Positions 31,966 through 40,686 of a stretch of DNA of 64,000 nucleotides are shown here, one piece after another. The translations under genes were made by a program, and so were the position numbers. The notes below the pieces were generated by a model. The model did no database searches. It worked only from the letters and a program-made list of their open reading frames with translations, and was not told where the DNA came from. Source of the DNA: Marivita sp046591575 (GTDB lineage Bacteria > Pseudomonadota > Alphaproteobacteria > Rhodobacterales > Rhodobacteraceae); assembly GCF_046591575.1 (NCBI RefSeq), contig NZ_JBIQWA010000008.1, forward strand, positions 146,761 through 210,760. The letters run 5' to 3'. How positions within the stretch are numbered: position 1 is the stretch's first letter; each line of letters starts with the position of its first letter.

Positions 31966-32549
31966 CAGATCGACTTGGGAGTGTGCTTGCGGCGATTGAC
32001 GCGGCAAATCGTGCTGATCCAAAGACAGACCTTGATGACACCGGAACAGAGCAGCCAGAGGCGTATCTTTACGGTGTCCGCATGACATCCGAGCTTGATC
32101 GATTATTTGGCGACAGCGCCAGTGATGTGCTGCGCATCGCGGCGCGTGGACAACATATCGAACGCTGGTTGCTCAAACGTTCAGAGTATCCAGAGGGCCG
32201 GGCAGGGTATCTGACCTGGCGCCGCGATCAAGGTCGCGCACACGGCGAACGTCTGGCTGGTCTTATGGCGGAAGCGGGGTATCCGGCAGATGCCTGCGAT
32301 CGTGTTGGTGTTCTTTTGCGCAAAGAAGGTATCAAACGCGACAAGGAGGTTCAGCAGCTTGAGGACGTGATCTGTTTCACATTCCTGAAATGGTACTTCG
32401 CGCCTTTCGCCGCCAAACATCCCGAAGACAAGGTTCTGGATATCGTCGCCAAAACCGCACGCAAAATGTCGCCGGAGGCACGAAAACGTGTGCTGGCGGA
32501 ATTCGACCTGCCTGCGCCCTTGGCAAATGCCGTGGACGCAGCCGCCTGA
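31962..32549 (+). CDS. DUF4202 family protein
   Basis: The protein has 195 residues from ATG 31962 inside the ATGA overlap with the Crp/Fnr gene. The sequence is soluble and helical. It has conserved-looking segments AARGQHIERWLLKRSEYPEG, GYLTWRRDQGRAHGERLAGL and LEDVICFTFLKWYFAPFAAK, which I associate with DUF4202. His and Glu/Asp placements resemble HD-type or metal-binding helices, but no reaction is known to me. Coupling to the regulator and tail-to-tail position with nirI (7-nt gap) tie it to nitrite respiration. Confidence 0.7.
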   Translation: MTDRLGSVLAAIDAANRADPKTDLDDTGTEQPEAYLYGVRMTSELDRLFGDSASDVLRIAARGQHIERWLLKRSEYPEGRAGYLTWRRDQGRAHGERLAGLMAEAGYPADACDRVGVLLRKEGIKRDKEVQQLEDVICFTFLKWYFAPFAAKHPEDKVLDIVAKTARKMSPEARKRVLAEFDLPAPLANAVDAAA

Positions 32550-32556
32550 CTCATGG

Positions 32557-34539
32557 TCACGCCGTGCGATTGCGGCGTTTGAGAACGATGCAAGTATGCG
32601 GGTCGTGGTAGATCATTTGGCACCGCAAACATAAAATACATTCATTCGGATTGATCCGACCGAGCGGGTCGATGGCCCCAACGGTGCATTTCTGTTCACA
32701 TAACCGACATTCCCGCCCGCATTGGGGCCGACGGCGCAGCCAGTCAAAAATCTTGAGTTTGGCCGGGATCGCCAGGGCTGCACCCAGTGGGCAGATATAG
32801 CGGCAATAGGCCCGTTCTATGAACAGCCCTGCAAACAGGATAATTCCCACAAACAGCAGAAATGGCCAGGCCCGCATGAAACGCATCGAAATGACGGTTT
32901 TGAATGGTTCTGCTTCGGCAAGGATCAGCGCATCTTTCATTGAATAAAATGACAAGGCCAAAATAGACAGAAAGAGCGTGTATTTGATCACCCATAGTCG
33001 TTCATGAACGGCGTTGGGAACGACAATTTGTTTGATGCCCAGACGCTGCGCCGCTTGGTTCATGAGTTCTTGCAATGCGCCGAACGGACAAAGCCATCCG
33101 CAGAACACGCCCCGGCCCCAAAACAGCAAACCCAGCGCGGTAAAGCCCCACAGTGTGAAGATCATCGGCTCCATCAGGAAGGTTTCCCAACGGAATCCGG
33201 TTAGCAGGGAATGAAGAAACGCAACCACCTGCACCACCGAAAGCTGGGCTCCTAGAACCATGCCTAACCACAGAAATGTCGTCAGCAAGAACAGGGTGCG
33301 ACCCCAGAACCAAAGCCGCGGCCGTTTGACAAAGGCATCCTGAAAAAACAGAATCAGGAACAGGATTGCGAGCATTATAAAGAGTGTGACAAGTGACAGG
33401 GTCTTGTCTTCCCAGGCCTCGCGCCATGCCGGAGGAGGGACCGGCACGGCCGTGGCGGGCCGCAAAAAGGTTTCGCCCAAAGCAAGCGATGCAGATATCG
33501 GCAGGACCTCGTCATCCCGCGTCGCCAGAATCGTCACGGTAAACGGTGACGACAGATCAATCTGATCACGCGGGATCGCAAAGAGGCTTGCGTCTTTGAC
33601 CTCGGGTGCGCCCGCTGCCTCGAATTGATTCAAGCGTTGATACCCTTCCGAGAGGGGGGTGTATTCTATGCCGTTCTGTTCAACCACAACGCGGTCGAAG
33701 ACGCCCGATCTGCGCCAGGCCGTGCCGCGATGCGAATGCAGCCCGCGTGAGGCCACCAGAAGCGCGTCGTGATTTGCGGGAACGGCTGCGATCGCACGTC
33801 GAAACCCCGGTGGACCCAGCAGGTTCTGACCAATGGTGGCAGGGTCCAGCACGCTGATCCATAGCTCAAGGAAGGTACCCTCTTTATCGGGGATCGGCGG
33901 ATTGGCATTGGGCAGGGCTGCCCGCGCGTCGCGCAGGCTGACCCGGGTTGTGGCAAAGGCACCCATCCGCTCCAAGGCTGCCCATGTGGCGGGCTCATAT
34001 GTGACACGCTCAAGGCCACCCGAATCGGATTGCGCCAAAACGCGCGCCGTGTGCAGAATCGAATCGCGAATCACACCTGTCGAAACGGTTGCCCGGCTGA
34101 TGACATCAGGCGCATCGCCTTCAAGACCCTCAGGACCCATTCGCAGGCCAGCAAAACCACTGACATAATTCGCAATGTCCTCATCGGACAAACCAAGTGT
34201 CAGAATAGGCTCTGCATGGTCGACAAGCTGCGCCCCGGTGATGGTGCCAGACGCATTGACAGCAACCAGCATGTCAATCGGTTTTCCAGAGTACCCGGTT
34301 GATCGCAACAGATCCCAGGTGGAGCCGATATATCCTAAAAGGGTTCTGTCACCCGCCGAAATGATCCGCCATTTCGGTACAGGCTCATCTTCTTTTTGAA
34401 TCAGGATATTGGCGTCATCCAGATCAAGCAATTGCGCGGCTTGCATGGTGTCCATACCGCTTTGTGACCATGCGGGATTGATCCCGAAAAGAGACAGGAA
34501 AGCGATGAGGAACGCGAAAGATATCGAAAATTTTTTCAT
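32557..34539 (-). CDS. nirI: NosR/NirI-type membrane flavo-iron-sulfur protein NirI
   Basis: The protein has 660 residues. A signal peptide is followed by a periplasmic FMN-binding domain; the likely flavinylation region is DVISRATVSTGVIRDSIL. The membrane part has about six spans with two CxxxCP motifs (GVFCGWLCPFGALQELM and YCRYICPLGAALAIP). The C-terminal cytoplasmic ferredoxin part has CGRECRLCEQKCTVGAID and NECILCLRCQMIYHD. NirI in Paracoccus is required for nirS expression, and its paralogue NosR donates electrons to N2O reductase. Position beside nirS and partner nirX favours NirI. Confidence 0.88.
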   Translation of the reverse strand: MKKFSISFAFLIAFLSLFGINPAWSQSGMDTMQAAQLLDLDDANILIQKEDEPVPKWRIISAGDRTLLGYIGSTWDLLRSTGYSGKPIDMLVAVNASGTITGAQLVDHAEPILTLGLSDEDIANYVSGFAGLRMGPEGLEGDAPDVISRATVSTGVIRDSILHTARVLAQSDSGGLERVTYEPATWAALERMGAFATTRVSLRDARAALPNANPPIPDKEGTFLELWISVLDPATIGQNLLGPPGFRRAIAAVPANHDALLVASRGLHSHRGTAWRRSGVFDRVVVEQNGIEYTPLSEGYQRLNQFEAAGAPEVKDASLFAIPRDQIDLSSPFTVTILATRDDEVLPISASLALGETFLRPATAVPVPPPAWREAWEDKTLSLVTLFIMLAILFLILFFQDAFVKRPRLWFWGRTLFLLTTFLWLGMVLGAQLSVVQVVAFLHSLLTGFRWETFLMEPMIFTLWGFTALGLLFWGRGVFCGWLCPFGALQELMNQAAQRLGIKQIVVPNAVHERLWVIKYTLFLSILALSFYSMKDALILAEAEPFKTVISMRFMRAWPFLLFVGIILFAGLFIERAYCRYICPLGAALAIPAKLKIFDWLRRRPQCGRECRLCEQKCTVGAIDPLGRINPNECILCLRCQMIYHDPHTCIVLKRRNRTA

Positions 34540-34577
34540 GGCTGGGCCGAGTTAGGCACGCATTCCTTAGGAGCGTC

Positions 34578-34591
34578 TTGACCTAAGTCAA
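34578..34591. promoter_or_regulatory. Palindromic FNR/NNR box between nirI and nirS
   Basis: TTGAC-CTAA-GTCAA is a perfect dyad in the 118-bp divergent gap, 67 nt before nirS. It matches the binding sites of Dnr/Nnr-type regulators and could serve both promoters. The two Crp/Fnr genes at 30145 and 31264 are the natural candidates. Confidence 0.75.
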
Positions 34592-34657
34592 GGTCGCGCA
34601 TGCCAGCGCCGTTTAGCCTGAACAAAGCCGAATTTTTTCGCAGTTGGAGCAACAACC

Positions 34658-36400
34658 ATGTCCATTTCAACATTAACACGTTCAGTTGCGGCTGGGGCAC
34701 TTCTGTCCCTTTCTGCCACGCTGGCATTTGCACAGGAAAAGCCTGCTGATCACGGCGATGACGCAGCGGGGGCCTATCAGCCCTCGATGACAACGCTGGG
34801 GCAGCTGCGGGTCGAAATCCCCGGTCGCAAGCCGGGTGATCCCGTGATGACACCGAGTGAATACCAGACGTCGAACCAGATTTACTTCGAACGCTGCGCT
34901 GGCTGTCACGGCGTTCTGCGCAAAGGTGCGACGGGTAAGGCTCTGACGCCGGATATCATGCGCGAAAACGGCTATGAATATGTGCGTGACTATATCACAT
35001 ACGGCTCGCCCGCTGGTATGCCCAACTGGGGTACGTCCGGCGATCTGACAGAAGAGCAGGTTGACGCGATGGCGCGTTACTTGCTGCTTGAGCCTGCCAC
35101 GCCGCCAGAGTGGGGCATGGACAAGATGCGCGCCAGCTGGAAGGTGATTGTTCCGCCAGAGGAACGCCCGACAGAAAAGATGAACGATATCGATATCGAC
35201 AATCTGTTCTCGGTTACCCTGCGGGATGCTGGTGAAATCGCGCTGATTGATGGCGCTGATTACGAAATCAAGACGATCATCGAAACCGGATATGCCGTCC
35301 ATATCAGCCGGATTTCGGCCTCTGGTCGCTATCTGTTTGTCATCGGACGGGACGCCAAGGTCGTTATGATCGACCTTTGGATGGAAACACCTGGACCTGT
35401 GGCCGAGATCAAGGTCGGTTCCGAAGCGCGGTCTGTCGAAACGTCCAAGTTTGAAGGTTTCGAGGATAAATATGCCATTGCGGGCGCGTATTGGCCTCCG
35501 CAGTTTGTGATCATGGATGGCGATACGCTTGAGCCTCTGCGGATCAAATCGACACGCGGCATGACCTATGACGAACAGGAGTTCCACCCAGAACCCCGCG
35601 TCGCGGCGATTCTCGGATCACATTACAAGCCGGAGTTCCTGGTTAATGTGAAAGAGACCGGCAAGATCATGATGGTCGACTATTCCGATATTGATGCGCT
35701 CAAAACAACGGAAATCAACGCCGAGCGGTTCCTGCACGATGGCGGTCTGGACAGTACGCAGCGCTATTTCCTGACCGCAGCCAATGCGCGCGGCAAGATC
35801 GTTGTGATTGACACCAAGGAAAGCAAGAAGGTCGCGATCATCGAAACCGATGGCGAGACTCCGCATCCGGGCCGTGGTGCCAATATCGACCATCCGACCT
35901 ACGGACCTGTTTGGGCAACCTCGCACCTTGGGGATGAAACTGTTGCTTTGATCGGCACAGACCCAGAAGGACATCCCGAGCATGCCTGGAAAATGGTGCA
36001 GCAGCTTTATGCGCTTGGTGGCGGATCTTTGTTCGTGAAGTCGCACCCGACATCGAACAACCTTTATGTCGATGCCACACTTAATCCCGATGCAGAGGTG
36101 TCCGGTTCGGTGGCTGTCTTCAAGATCGACGAGCTTGATCAGGAAGACCCGCAATATACCGTGCTTCCGATTGTTGAATGGGCCGGCATCGCCGAAGGCC
36201 AGCCCCGTGTTGTTCAGGGCGAATTCAACAAAGAAGGCAACGAGATCTGGTTCTCGGTCTGGAACGCGGCCAACCTCGAAAGTGCGATTGTCATCGTTGA
36301 CGACAAGACACTTGAGATGAAGCACGTGATTAAAGACGAGCGATTGGTCACACCAACCGGCAAGTTCAACGTCTTCAACACACGTTCAGACGTTTACTAA
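34658..36400 (+). CDS. nirS: Cytochrome cd1 nitrite reductase NirS
   Basis: The protein has 580 residues. A Sec signal ends in AFAQ. Heme c binds at CAGCH (80-84), with the cytochrome domain to about residue 140 including GSPAGMPNWGTSGDLTEEQV. The remaining 430 residues form the eight-bladed d1-heme propeller. Family segments are ISRISASGRYLFVIGRDAKV, GAYWPPQFVIMDGDTLEPLR, AILGSHYKPEFLVNVKETGK and VKSHPTSNNLYVDATLNPD, which contain propeller His residues expected at the active site. It reduces nitrite to nitric oxide in the periplasm. GGAG precedes the start. It leads the nir operon. Confidence 0.97.
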   Translation: MSISTLTRSVAAGALLSLSATLAFAQEKPADHGDDAAGAYQPSMTTLGQLRVEIPGRKPGDPVMTPSEYQTSNQIYFERCAGCHGVLRKGATGKALTPDIMRENGYEYVRDYITYGSPAGMPNWGTSGDLTEEQVDAMARYLLLEPATPPEWGMDKMRASWKVIVPPEERPTEKMNDIDIDNLFSVTLRDAGEIALIDGADYEIKTIIETGYAVHISRISASGRYLFVIGRDAKVVMIDLWMETPGPVAEIKVGSEARSVETSKFEGFEDKYAIAGAYWPPQFVIMDGDTLEPLRIKSTRGMTYDEQEFHPEPRVAAILGSHYKPEFLVNVKETGKIMMVDYSDIDALKTTEINAERFLHDGGLDSTQRYFLTAANARGKIVVIDTKESKKVAIIETDGETPHPGRGANIDHPTYGPVWATSHLGDETVALIGTDPEGHPEHAWKMVQQLYALGGGSLFVKSHPTSNNLYVDATLNPDAEVSGSVAVFKIDELDQEDPQYTVLPIVEWAGIAEGQPRVVQGEFNKEGNEIWFSVWNAANLESAIVIVDDKTLEMKHVIKDERLVTPTGKFNVFNTRSDVY

Positions 36401-36416
36401 AATCGTCGTGCTTTTC

Positions 36417-36455
36417 GGGCGCGGCAGGGTCTCCCTCCTGCCGCGCCCGGTTTTT
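36417..36455 (+). terminator. Strong hairpin terminator/attenuator between nirS and nirE
   Basis: GGGCGCGGCAGG (36417-36428) pairs perfectly with CCTGCCGCGCCC (36437-36448) around an 8-base loop, followed by GGTTTTT. The 12-pair GC-rich stem should stop most transcripts after nirS and let a fraction read into the d1-heme genes. Confidence 0.88.
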
Positions 36456-36494
36456 CCCTTGTTCCAGGTTGGAACGCGAATTCAAGGACGCAAT

Positions 36495-37298
36495 ATGCTG
36501 AATGGATCAACCCAAGGTGAGGTTTTTCTGATCGGGGCAGGCCCCGGTGATCCGGAATTACTCACACTCAAGGCACTTCGCATGATGCAAGAGGCAGATG
36601 TGGTCGTGCACGATCGGCTTGTATCGCAAGCCATTCTCGACCTTATCCCAGCCAACGTTCAGCGCATTGATGTTGGTAAGAAGCCCAACCACCATCCGGT
36701 GCCACAACATGAGATCAATGCTTTGCTTTTGCGTCTTGCAGAGGCCGGACAGCGTGTTGCCCGCGTCAAAGGTGGCGATCCGATGATCTTTGGCCGCGGA
36801 TCGGAAGAGGCCGCAGTCCTGCGCGACGCAGGTATCCCGGTTAGCTTTGCCCCGGGCATTACAGCCGCTCAGGGGGTTTCGGCATCTACGGGTGTCCCGT
36901 TGACCCATCGCGGCCTTGCCAAAAGCGTGCGCTACGTCACTGGCCACTGCCGTGGAGACATGCCGCTTGATCTTGATTGGGACGGGCTTGCCCATACCGA
37001 CACCACGCTGGTCGTCTATATGGGCCACGCGAATATGCAGTATATTGCAGGCGAATTGATGAACCATGGGCTTCCGGCCGAACACCCCGTCCTGGTCGTG
37101 GTGAACGGAACGCGGCCAAATGAAACACGCCTGGTCACGCAACTGGGTGCGCTGCAAACGAAACGTGCCGTGATCCCGGTTCCCGGACCGGTTTTGTTCA
37201 TTGTGGGTCGTGTTGTCAGCTTGCTTGACGATATGGGTCAAAACGCGACTGATGCGATTTTGGATGCGCCCGAATTGCGACAGGTGCTTCATGGCTAA
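36495..37298 (+). CDS. nirE: Uroporphyrinogen-III C-methyltransferase NirE
   Basis: The protein has 267 residues from ATG 36495; the preceding in-frame sequence overlaps the terminator and is not coding. SUMT motifs are FLIGAGPGDPELLTLKALRM, VVVHDRLVSQAILDLIP, VARVKGGDPMIFGRGSEEAA and GVPLTHRGLAKSVRYVTGHC. It makes precorrin-2, the first dedicated step from uroporphyrinogen III to siroheme and then heme d1. Its end overlaps nirC by 8 nt. Confidence 0.93.
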   Translation: MLNGSTQGEVFLIGAGPGDPELLTLKALRMMQEADVVVHDRLVSQAILDLIPANVQRIDVGKKPNHHPVPQHEINALLLRLAEAGQRVARVKGGDPMIFGRGSEEAAVLRDAGIPVSFAPGITAAQGVSASTGVPLTHRGLAKSVRYVTGHCRGDMPLDLDWDGLAHTDTTLVVYMGHANMQYIAGELMNHGLPAEHPVLVVVNGTRPNETRLVTQLGALQTKRAVIPVPGPVLFIVGRVVSLLDDMGQNATDAILDAPELRQVLHG

Positions 37299-37605
37299 GA
37301 CGGCATTCCTTCTGGCGCTGATATTCCCCTTGGCCGCACTGGCCGAGACACCATTGTCGTCCTCGCATGAGGAACGACTGACGCATCTGGTGGTTCAGGA
37401 TTGTGGATCTTGCCACGGGTTGAAAATGACCGGTGGATTGGGCAGCCCGATCACACCAGAAGCGCTGGAAGGTCGCACCGTCGATGGACTGCAAACCATA
37501 ATCCTTGATGGCATCCCCGGCACCGCGATGCCGCCATGGCGCGCGTTGCTTACCGAAGCCGAGGCGGCCTGGATTGCCGCATATCTTCTAGAGGCCCGCG
37601 AATGA
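37291..37605 (+). CDS. nirC: Small c-type cytochrome NirC
   Basis: The protein has 104 residues from ATG 37291, inside the nirE end. A signal peptide (MAKTAFLLALIFPLAALAE) is followed by one heme motif, CGSCH at 38-42. The likely axial Met lies in DGIPGTAMPPWRALLTEAEA. NirC is a periplasmic electron donor to NirS or a partner in d1 maturation in other denitrifiers. It overlaps nirF by ATGA. Confidence 0.9.
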   Translation: MAKTAFLLALIFPLAALAETPLSSSHEERLTHLVVQDCGSCHGLKMTGGLGSPITPEALEGRTVDGLQTIILDGIPGTAMPPWRALLTEAEAAWIAAYLLEARE

Positions 37606-38756
37606 AACGGTTGATAGCCAGTCTTTTTGTCTCTTTGGGCCTCGCAAGCACGGCGATGGCACAGACAGAGGTACATGCCACCGGCGATCTGGGCGTTGTG
37701 ATCGAGCGTGCCACCGGATCGGTGCTGATCGTTGACCAATCCGACATGGATGTGCTCGCCAGAGTTGACGGCTTTGGCGATCTGTCCCACGCCAGTGCGG
37801 TGTTTTCGCCCGATGAACGCTATGCCTATATTTTCGGTCGCGATGGTGCATTGACCAAACTCGACCTTGTTACTCAATCCATCGCCGGGCGGGTGATACA
37901 GGGCGGTAATTCCATCGGCGGCGCGATTTCCGATGACGGACAGTTGGTGGCAGTGTCAAATTACGAACCCGGCGGCGTGCGGGTGTTTGATGCAGACACG
38001 CTTGAAATGGTCGCGGACTTTCCAACAGGATCGAAAACCATCGGGCTTGTGGATGCTCCGGGCGACCGCTTTGTCTTTACGCTTTGGGATGACGGAGAAA
38101 CCTGGATTGCGGATATGTCCGGCGATGCGCCGGAATTGACCAAGATCGCCGAGATCGGGATCAACCCATATGATGCGCTGATTACCGGTGATGGGCGCCG
38201 CTATATCGTTGGCCTGTTTGGCGAAGATGGTCTGACCACGTTGGATCTTTGGTCCGATACGCCGACAGCACAGCGTATTCTTCCAAATTACGGACGCGGG
38301 GAAGAGCCGTTGCCGGTCTACAAAATGCCGCATCTTGAAGGATGGGCGCTGGCCGGGGATCGGTTTGCGTTGCCGGCGGTTGGACGGCAAGAGGTGCTTT
38401 GGCTGGACGCACAGAACCTCACCGAACTGGGGCGCACGAAAACACATGGACAACCGATTTTTGCCGTTGCGCGACCGGACGGGCGCCATGTCTGGGTGAA
38501 TTATGCTCATCCCAACAACGACACGGTCGAGGTGATCGACACCCAGTCTGGCGAGGTCATTCATACGCTGAACCCTGGTCCTGCGGTGTTGCACATGGAA
38601 TTCACAGCACGGGGTCATCAGGTGTGGATGTCGGTGCGCGATGCGAATCGAATTGACATCTACGACACCGAAACATTTGAAAAGCTGGGCGAAATTCCCG
38701 CTGATACGCCATCCGGTATTTTCTTTACAGCAAGGGCACATCGCATTGGGCTTTGA
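37602..38756 (+). CDS. nirF: Heme d1 biosynthesis protein NirF
   Basis: The protein has 384 residues from ATG 37602. It has a signal peptide ending in AMAQ and a propeller related to the d1 domain of NirS (DLGVVIERATGSVLIVDQSD, HASAVFSPDERYAYIFGRDG and LPAVGRQEVLWLDAQNLTEL). It has no heme c motif. NirF acts in the periplasm on a late d1 precursor. Its end overlaps the probable TTG start of nirDL by 11 nt. Confidence 0.92.
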   Translation: MKRLIASLFVSLGLASTAMAQTEVHATGDLGVVIERATGSVLIVDQSDMDVLARVDGFGDLSHASAVFSPDERYAYIFGRDGALTKLDLVTQSIAGRVIQGGNSIGGAISDDGQLVAVSNYEPGGVRVFDADTLEMVADFPTGSKTIGLVDAPGDRFVFTLWDDGETWIADMSGDAPELTKIAEIGINPYDALITGDGRRYIVGLFGEDGLTTLDLWSDTPTAQRILPNYGRGEEPLPVYKMPHLEGWALAGDRFALPAVGRQEVLWLDAQNLTELGRTKTHGQPIFAVARPDGRHVWVNYAHPNNDTVEVIDTQSGEVIHTLNPGPAVLHMEFTARGHQVWMSVRDANRIDIYDTETFEKLGEIPADTPSGIFFTARAHRIGL

Positions 38757-39759
38757 GGAAACAAACCTGTCGCTGGACGCGCTGGACTGGCGGTTGATGA
38801 ACGACTGGCAGCGGGCCTTACCGCTCGTTTCGCGTCCATTTCAGGTGATCGCTGATCACCTGGACACGACCGAGGCGCGCGTCATTGACCGGCTGCAAGC
38901 GTTGCTCAAATCAGGGGCCATCAGCCGGGTGGGGGCCACCTGTCGCCCCAATACACTGGCCGCCAGCACCCTGGCCGCAGTCGCCGCCCCTGAAGATCAG
39001 ATTGAGACAGTCGCAAAAATCATCAACGCGCAGGAAGGCGTAAATCACTCTTACCAGCGCGAAAACGAATGGAACATCTGGTTTGTCGCCACCGGACCGA
39101 CGCGGGCGTTTGTGAACGATATCCTGACGCGGATCAGCGATGAAACTGGATTGCGCGTGCTTGATCTTCGGCTGCGGCGCCCGTTCAACGTGGATCTTGG
39201 CTTTGCACTGGACGGCTCGAACGCGGTGCCTGCGCCGCGTGTGTATGTCGATGACATTGACATCGAAGATGGAGATCGCGCTTTGATGCAGGCCTTGTCA
39301 GATGGTTTACCGGTCATACCGGAACCCTTTGCATTCCTGGCCGACCGGTTTGGTCAAACCGAAGCAAAGGTGATCCATCGGGTCCGCGTATTGGCCGAGG
39401 CAGGAATATTGTCCCGACTTGGCCTGATCGTGCGCCATCGCGCGTTGGGTTGGCGTGCCAATGCGATGTGCGTATTTGTGGTGCCACCCGACAAGATCGA
39501 AGCCTGCGGTGCGGCTCTGACCAAAGTTCAGGGCGTGACGCTGTGTTACGAGCGCCGGGCTGAACCCGATGTCTGGCCCTATACGCTGTATTGCATGATC
39601 CACGGGCGCAGCCGGTCTGAAACACTGGATGTGCTAACGCAGGCGCGCGTTGCCGCCGGGATGGTCAATTATGAATACCGCATTTTGTTCAGCACCCGCT
39701 GTTTTCGCCAGCGCGGGGCCCTGATCGACGTTGCATCGGAGACACCGAATGGAAATTGA
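38746..39759 (+). CDS. nirDL: Fused siroheme decarboxylase NirDL
   Basis: The protein has 337 residues from TTG 38746. This start is preferred because AAGGG lies about 10 nt upstream and because the family N-terminus (LDALDWRLMNDWQRALPLVS) begins just after it; ATG 38797 would cut into the first helix. Two Lrp/AsnC-like units are fused: about 9-165 and about 175-325 (DIEDGDRALMQALSDGLPVI). Each has a helix-turn-helix and an AsnC-type ligand domain. With NirG and NirH it removes acetate side chains of siroheme on the way to heme d1. NirD and NirL are separate genes in some denitrifiers. Confidence 0.88.
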   Translation: MGFEETNLSLDALDWRLMNDWQRALPLVSRPFQVIADHLDTTEARVIDRLQALLKSGAISRVGATCRPNTLAASTLAAVAAPEDQIETVAKIINAQEGVNHSYQRENEWNIWFVATGPTRAFVNDILTRISDETGLRVLDLRLRRPFNVDLGFALDGSNAVPAPRVYVDDIDIEDGDRALMQALSDGLPVIPEPFAFLADRFGQTEAKVIHRVRVLAEAGILSRLGLIVRHRALGWRANAMCVFVVPPDKIEACGAALTKVQGVTLCYERRAEPDVWPYTLYCMIHGRSRSETLDVLTQARVAAGMVNYEYRILFSTRCFRQRGALIDVASETPNGN

Positions 39760-40198
39760 CGACACCGACCGCCGGATCATCAACGCGCTGCAGTCGGGAT
39801 TCCCGGTCGCCAAGCGCCCGTTTGCCGTGGCGGCAGAAGAGTTGGGTTTGACCGAAGCAGAGTTGATCGCGCGACTTGCCGCAATGAAAGAGGCAGGTGT
39901 AATCACCCGATTTGGCCCGTTCCTTGATGCCGCCGCGATGGGCGGTGCCTTCTGCCTGTGCGCGATGGAAATCCCCGAAGACCAGTTCGAAGAGATGACC
40001 AAAATCGTCAACGGATTTGACGAAGTTGCCCACAACTACGCCCGAGACCACCGCCTGAACATGTGGTTCGTGCTGGCGACGGAAACGCCAGAAGGGATTG
40101 GGGCAACGGCATCGCGGATCGAAGAGGCGACCGGGCTTCCGGTCTATCAATTCCCGAAACTCAAAGAGTTTTTCATCGGGTTCCGGGTGGCGGCATGA
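39749..40198 (+). CDS. nirG: Siroheme decarboxylase subunit NirG
   Basis: The protein has 149 residues from ATG 39749. It is a single Lrp/AsnC-like unit (DDTDRRIINALQSGFPVAKR, then FAVAAEELGLTEAELIARLA) with the segment HNYARDHRLNMWFVLATETP in the ligand domain. It belongs to the NirDLGH set that converts siroheme to 12,18-didecarboxysiroheme. It overlaps nirDL by 11 nt and nirH by ATGA. The G versus H label follows operon order. Confidence 0.85.
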   Translation: MEIDDTDRRIINALQSGFPVAKRPFAVAAEELGLTEAELIARLAAMKEAGVITRFGPFLDAAAMGGAFCLCAMEIPEDQFEEMTKIVNGFDEVAHNYARDHRLNMWFVLATETPEGIGATASRIEEATGLPVYQFPKLKEFFIGFRVAA

Positions 40199-40686
40199 GC
40201 ATATCTGTAGAAGACCGCGCCATCGTCAAAGCCTGCCAAGCGGGCCTGCCCTTTGTGTCAGAGCCTTACGCGGTGATTGCCGATCAGCTTGGCATCGACG
40301 AAGACCACATGATGTCCCGTCTTGATGCGCTGATGGGGCAGGGGATCATCCGCCGGATTGGCATTGCGCCCAACCATTACAAGCTGGGCATGGTCGCCAA
40401 TGGCATGACCGTCTGGGATGTCGACGATACCCAAGCCGAAGAGCTGGGCGCGTTGGTTGGCGCGATGGAGGACGTCACCCATTGCTACCTGCGCCCCCGT
40501 CACCTGCCGCTGTGGCCCTACAACCTGTTTGCGATGCTGCATGGTGCCGACCGTGCCGAGGTCGAGGCCAAACGCCAGCATCTGCGCGGGTTCCTTGGCG
40601 ACGCTGTGCGCAGCTGTGATGTGCTCTATTCCACCCAAATTCTCAAGAAAACCGGATTGCGGCTAACCGCAAAGAAGGGAACCTGA
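40195..40686 (+). CDS. nirH: Siroheme decarboxylase subunit NirH
   Basis: The protein has 163 residues. It is a single AsnC-like unit with VEDRAIVKACQAGLPFVSEP, VIADQLGIDEDHMMSRLDAL and GIIRRIGIAPNHYKLGMVAN. The last of these contains a His seen in active NirH/L-type subunits. The segment HCYLRPRHLPLWPYNLFAML matches the second half of NirDL (CYERRAEPDVWPYTLYCMIH), showing shared ancestry. It overlaps nirJ by one base at TGATG. Confidence 0.86.
   Translation: MSISVEDRAIVKACQAGLPFVSEPYAVIADQLGIDEDHMMSRLDALMGQGIIRRIGIAPNHYKLGMVANGMTVWDVDDTQAEELGALVGAMEDVTHCYLRPRHLPLWPYNLFAMLHGADRAEVEAKRQHLRGFLGDAVRSCDVLYSTQILKKTGLRLTAKKGT

Noticed and set aside
32557..34539. NosR instead of NirI
   Set aside because: The two are paralogues with the same layout. 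No nosZ, nosD, nosF or nosY lies here, while nirS is adjacent and divergent as in Paracoccus, so NirI is preferred.
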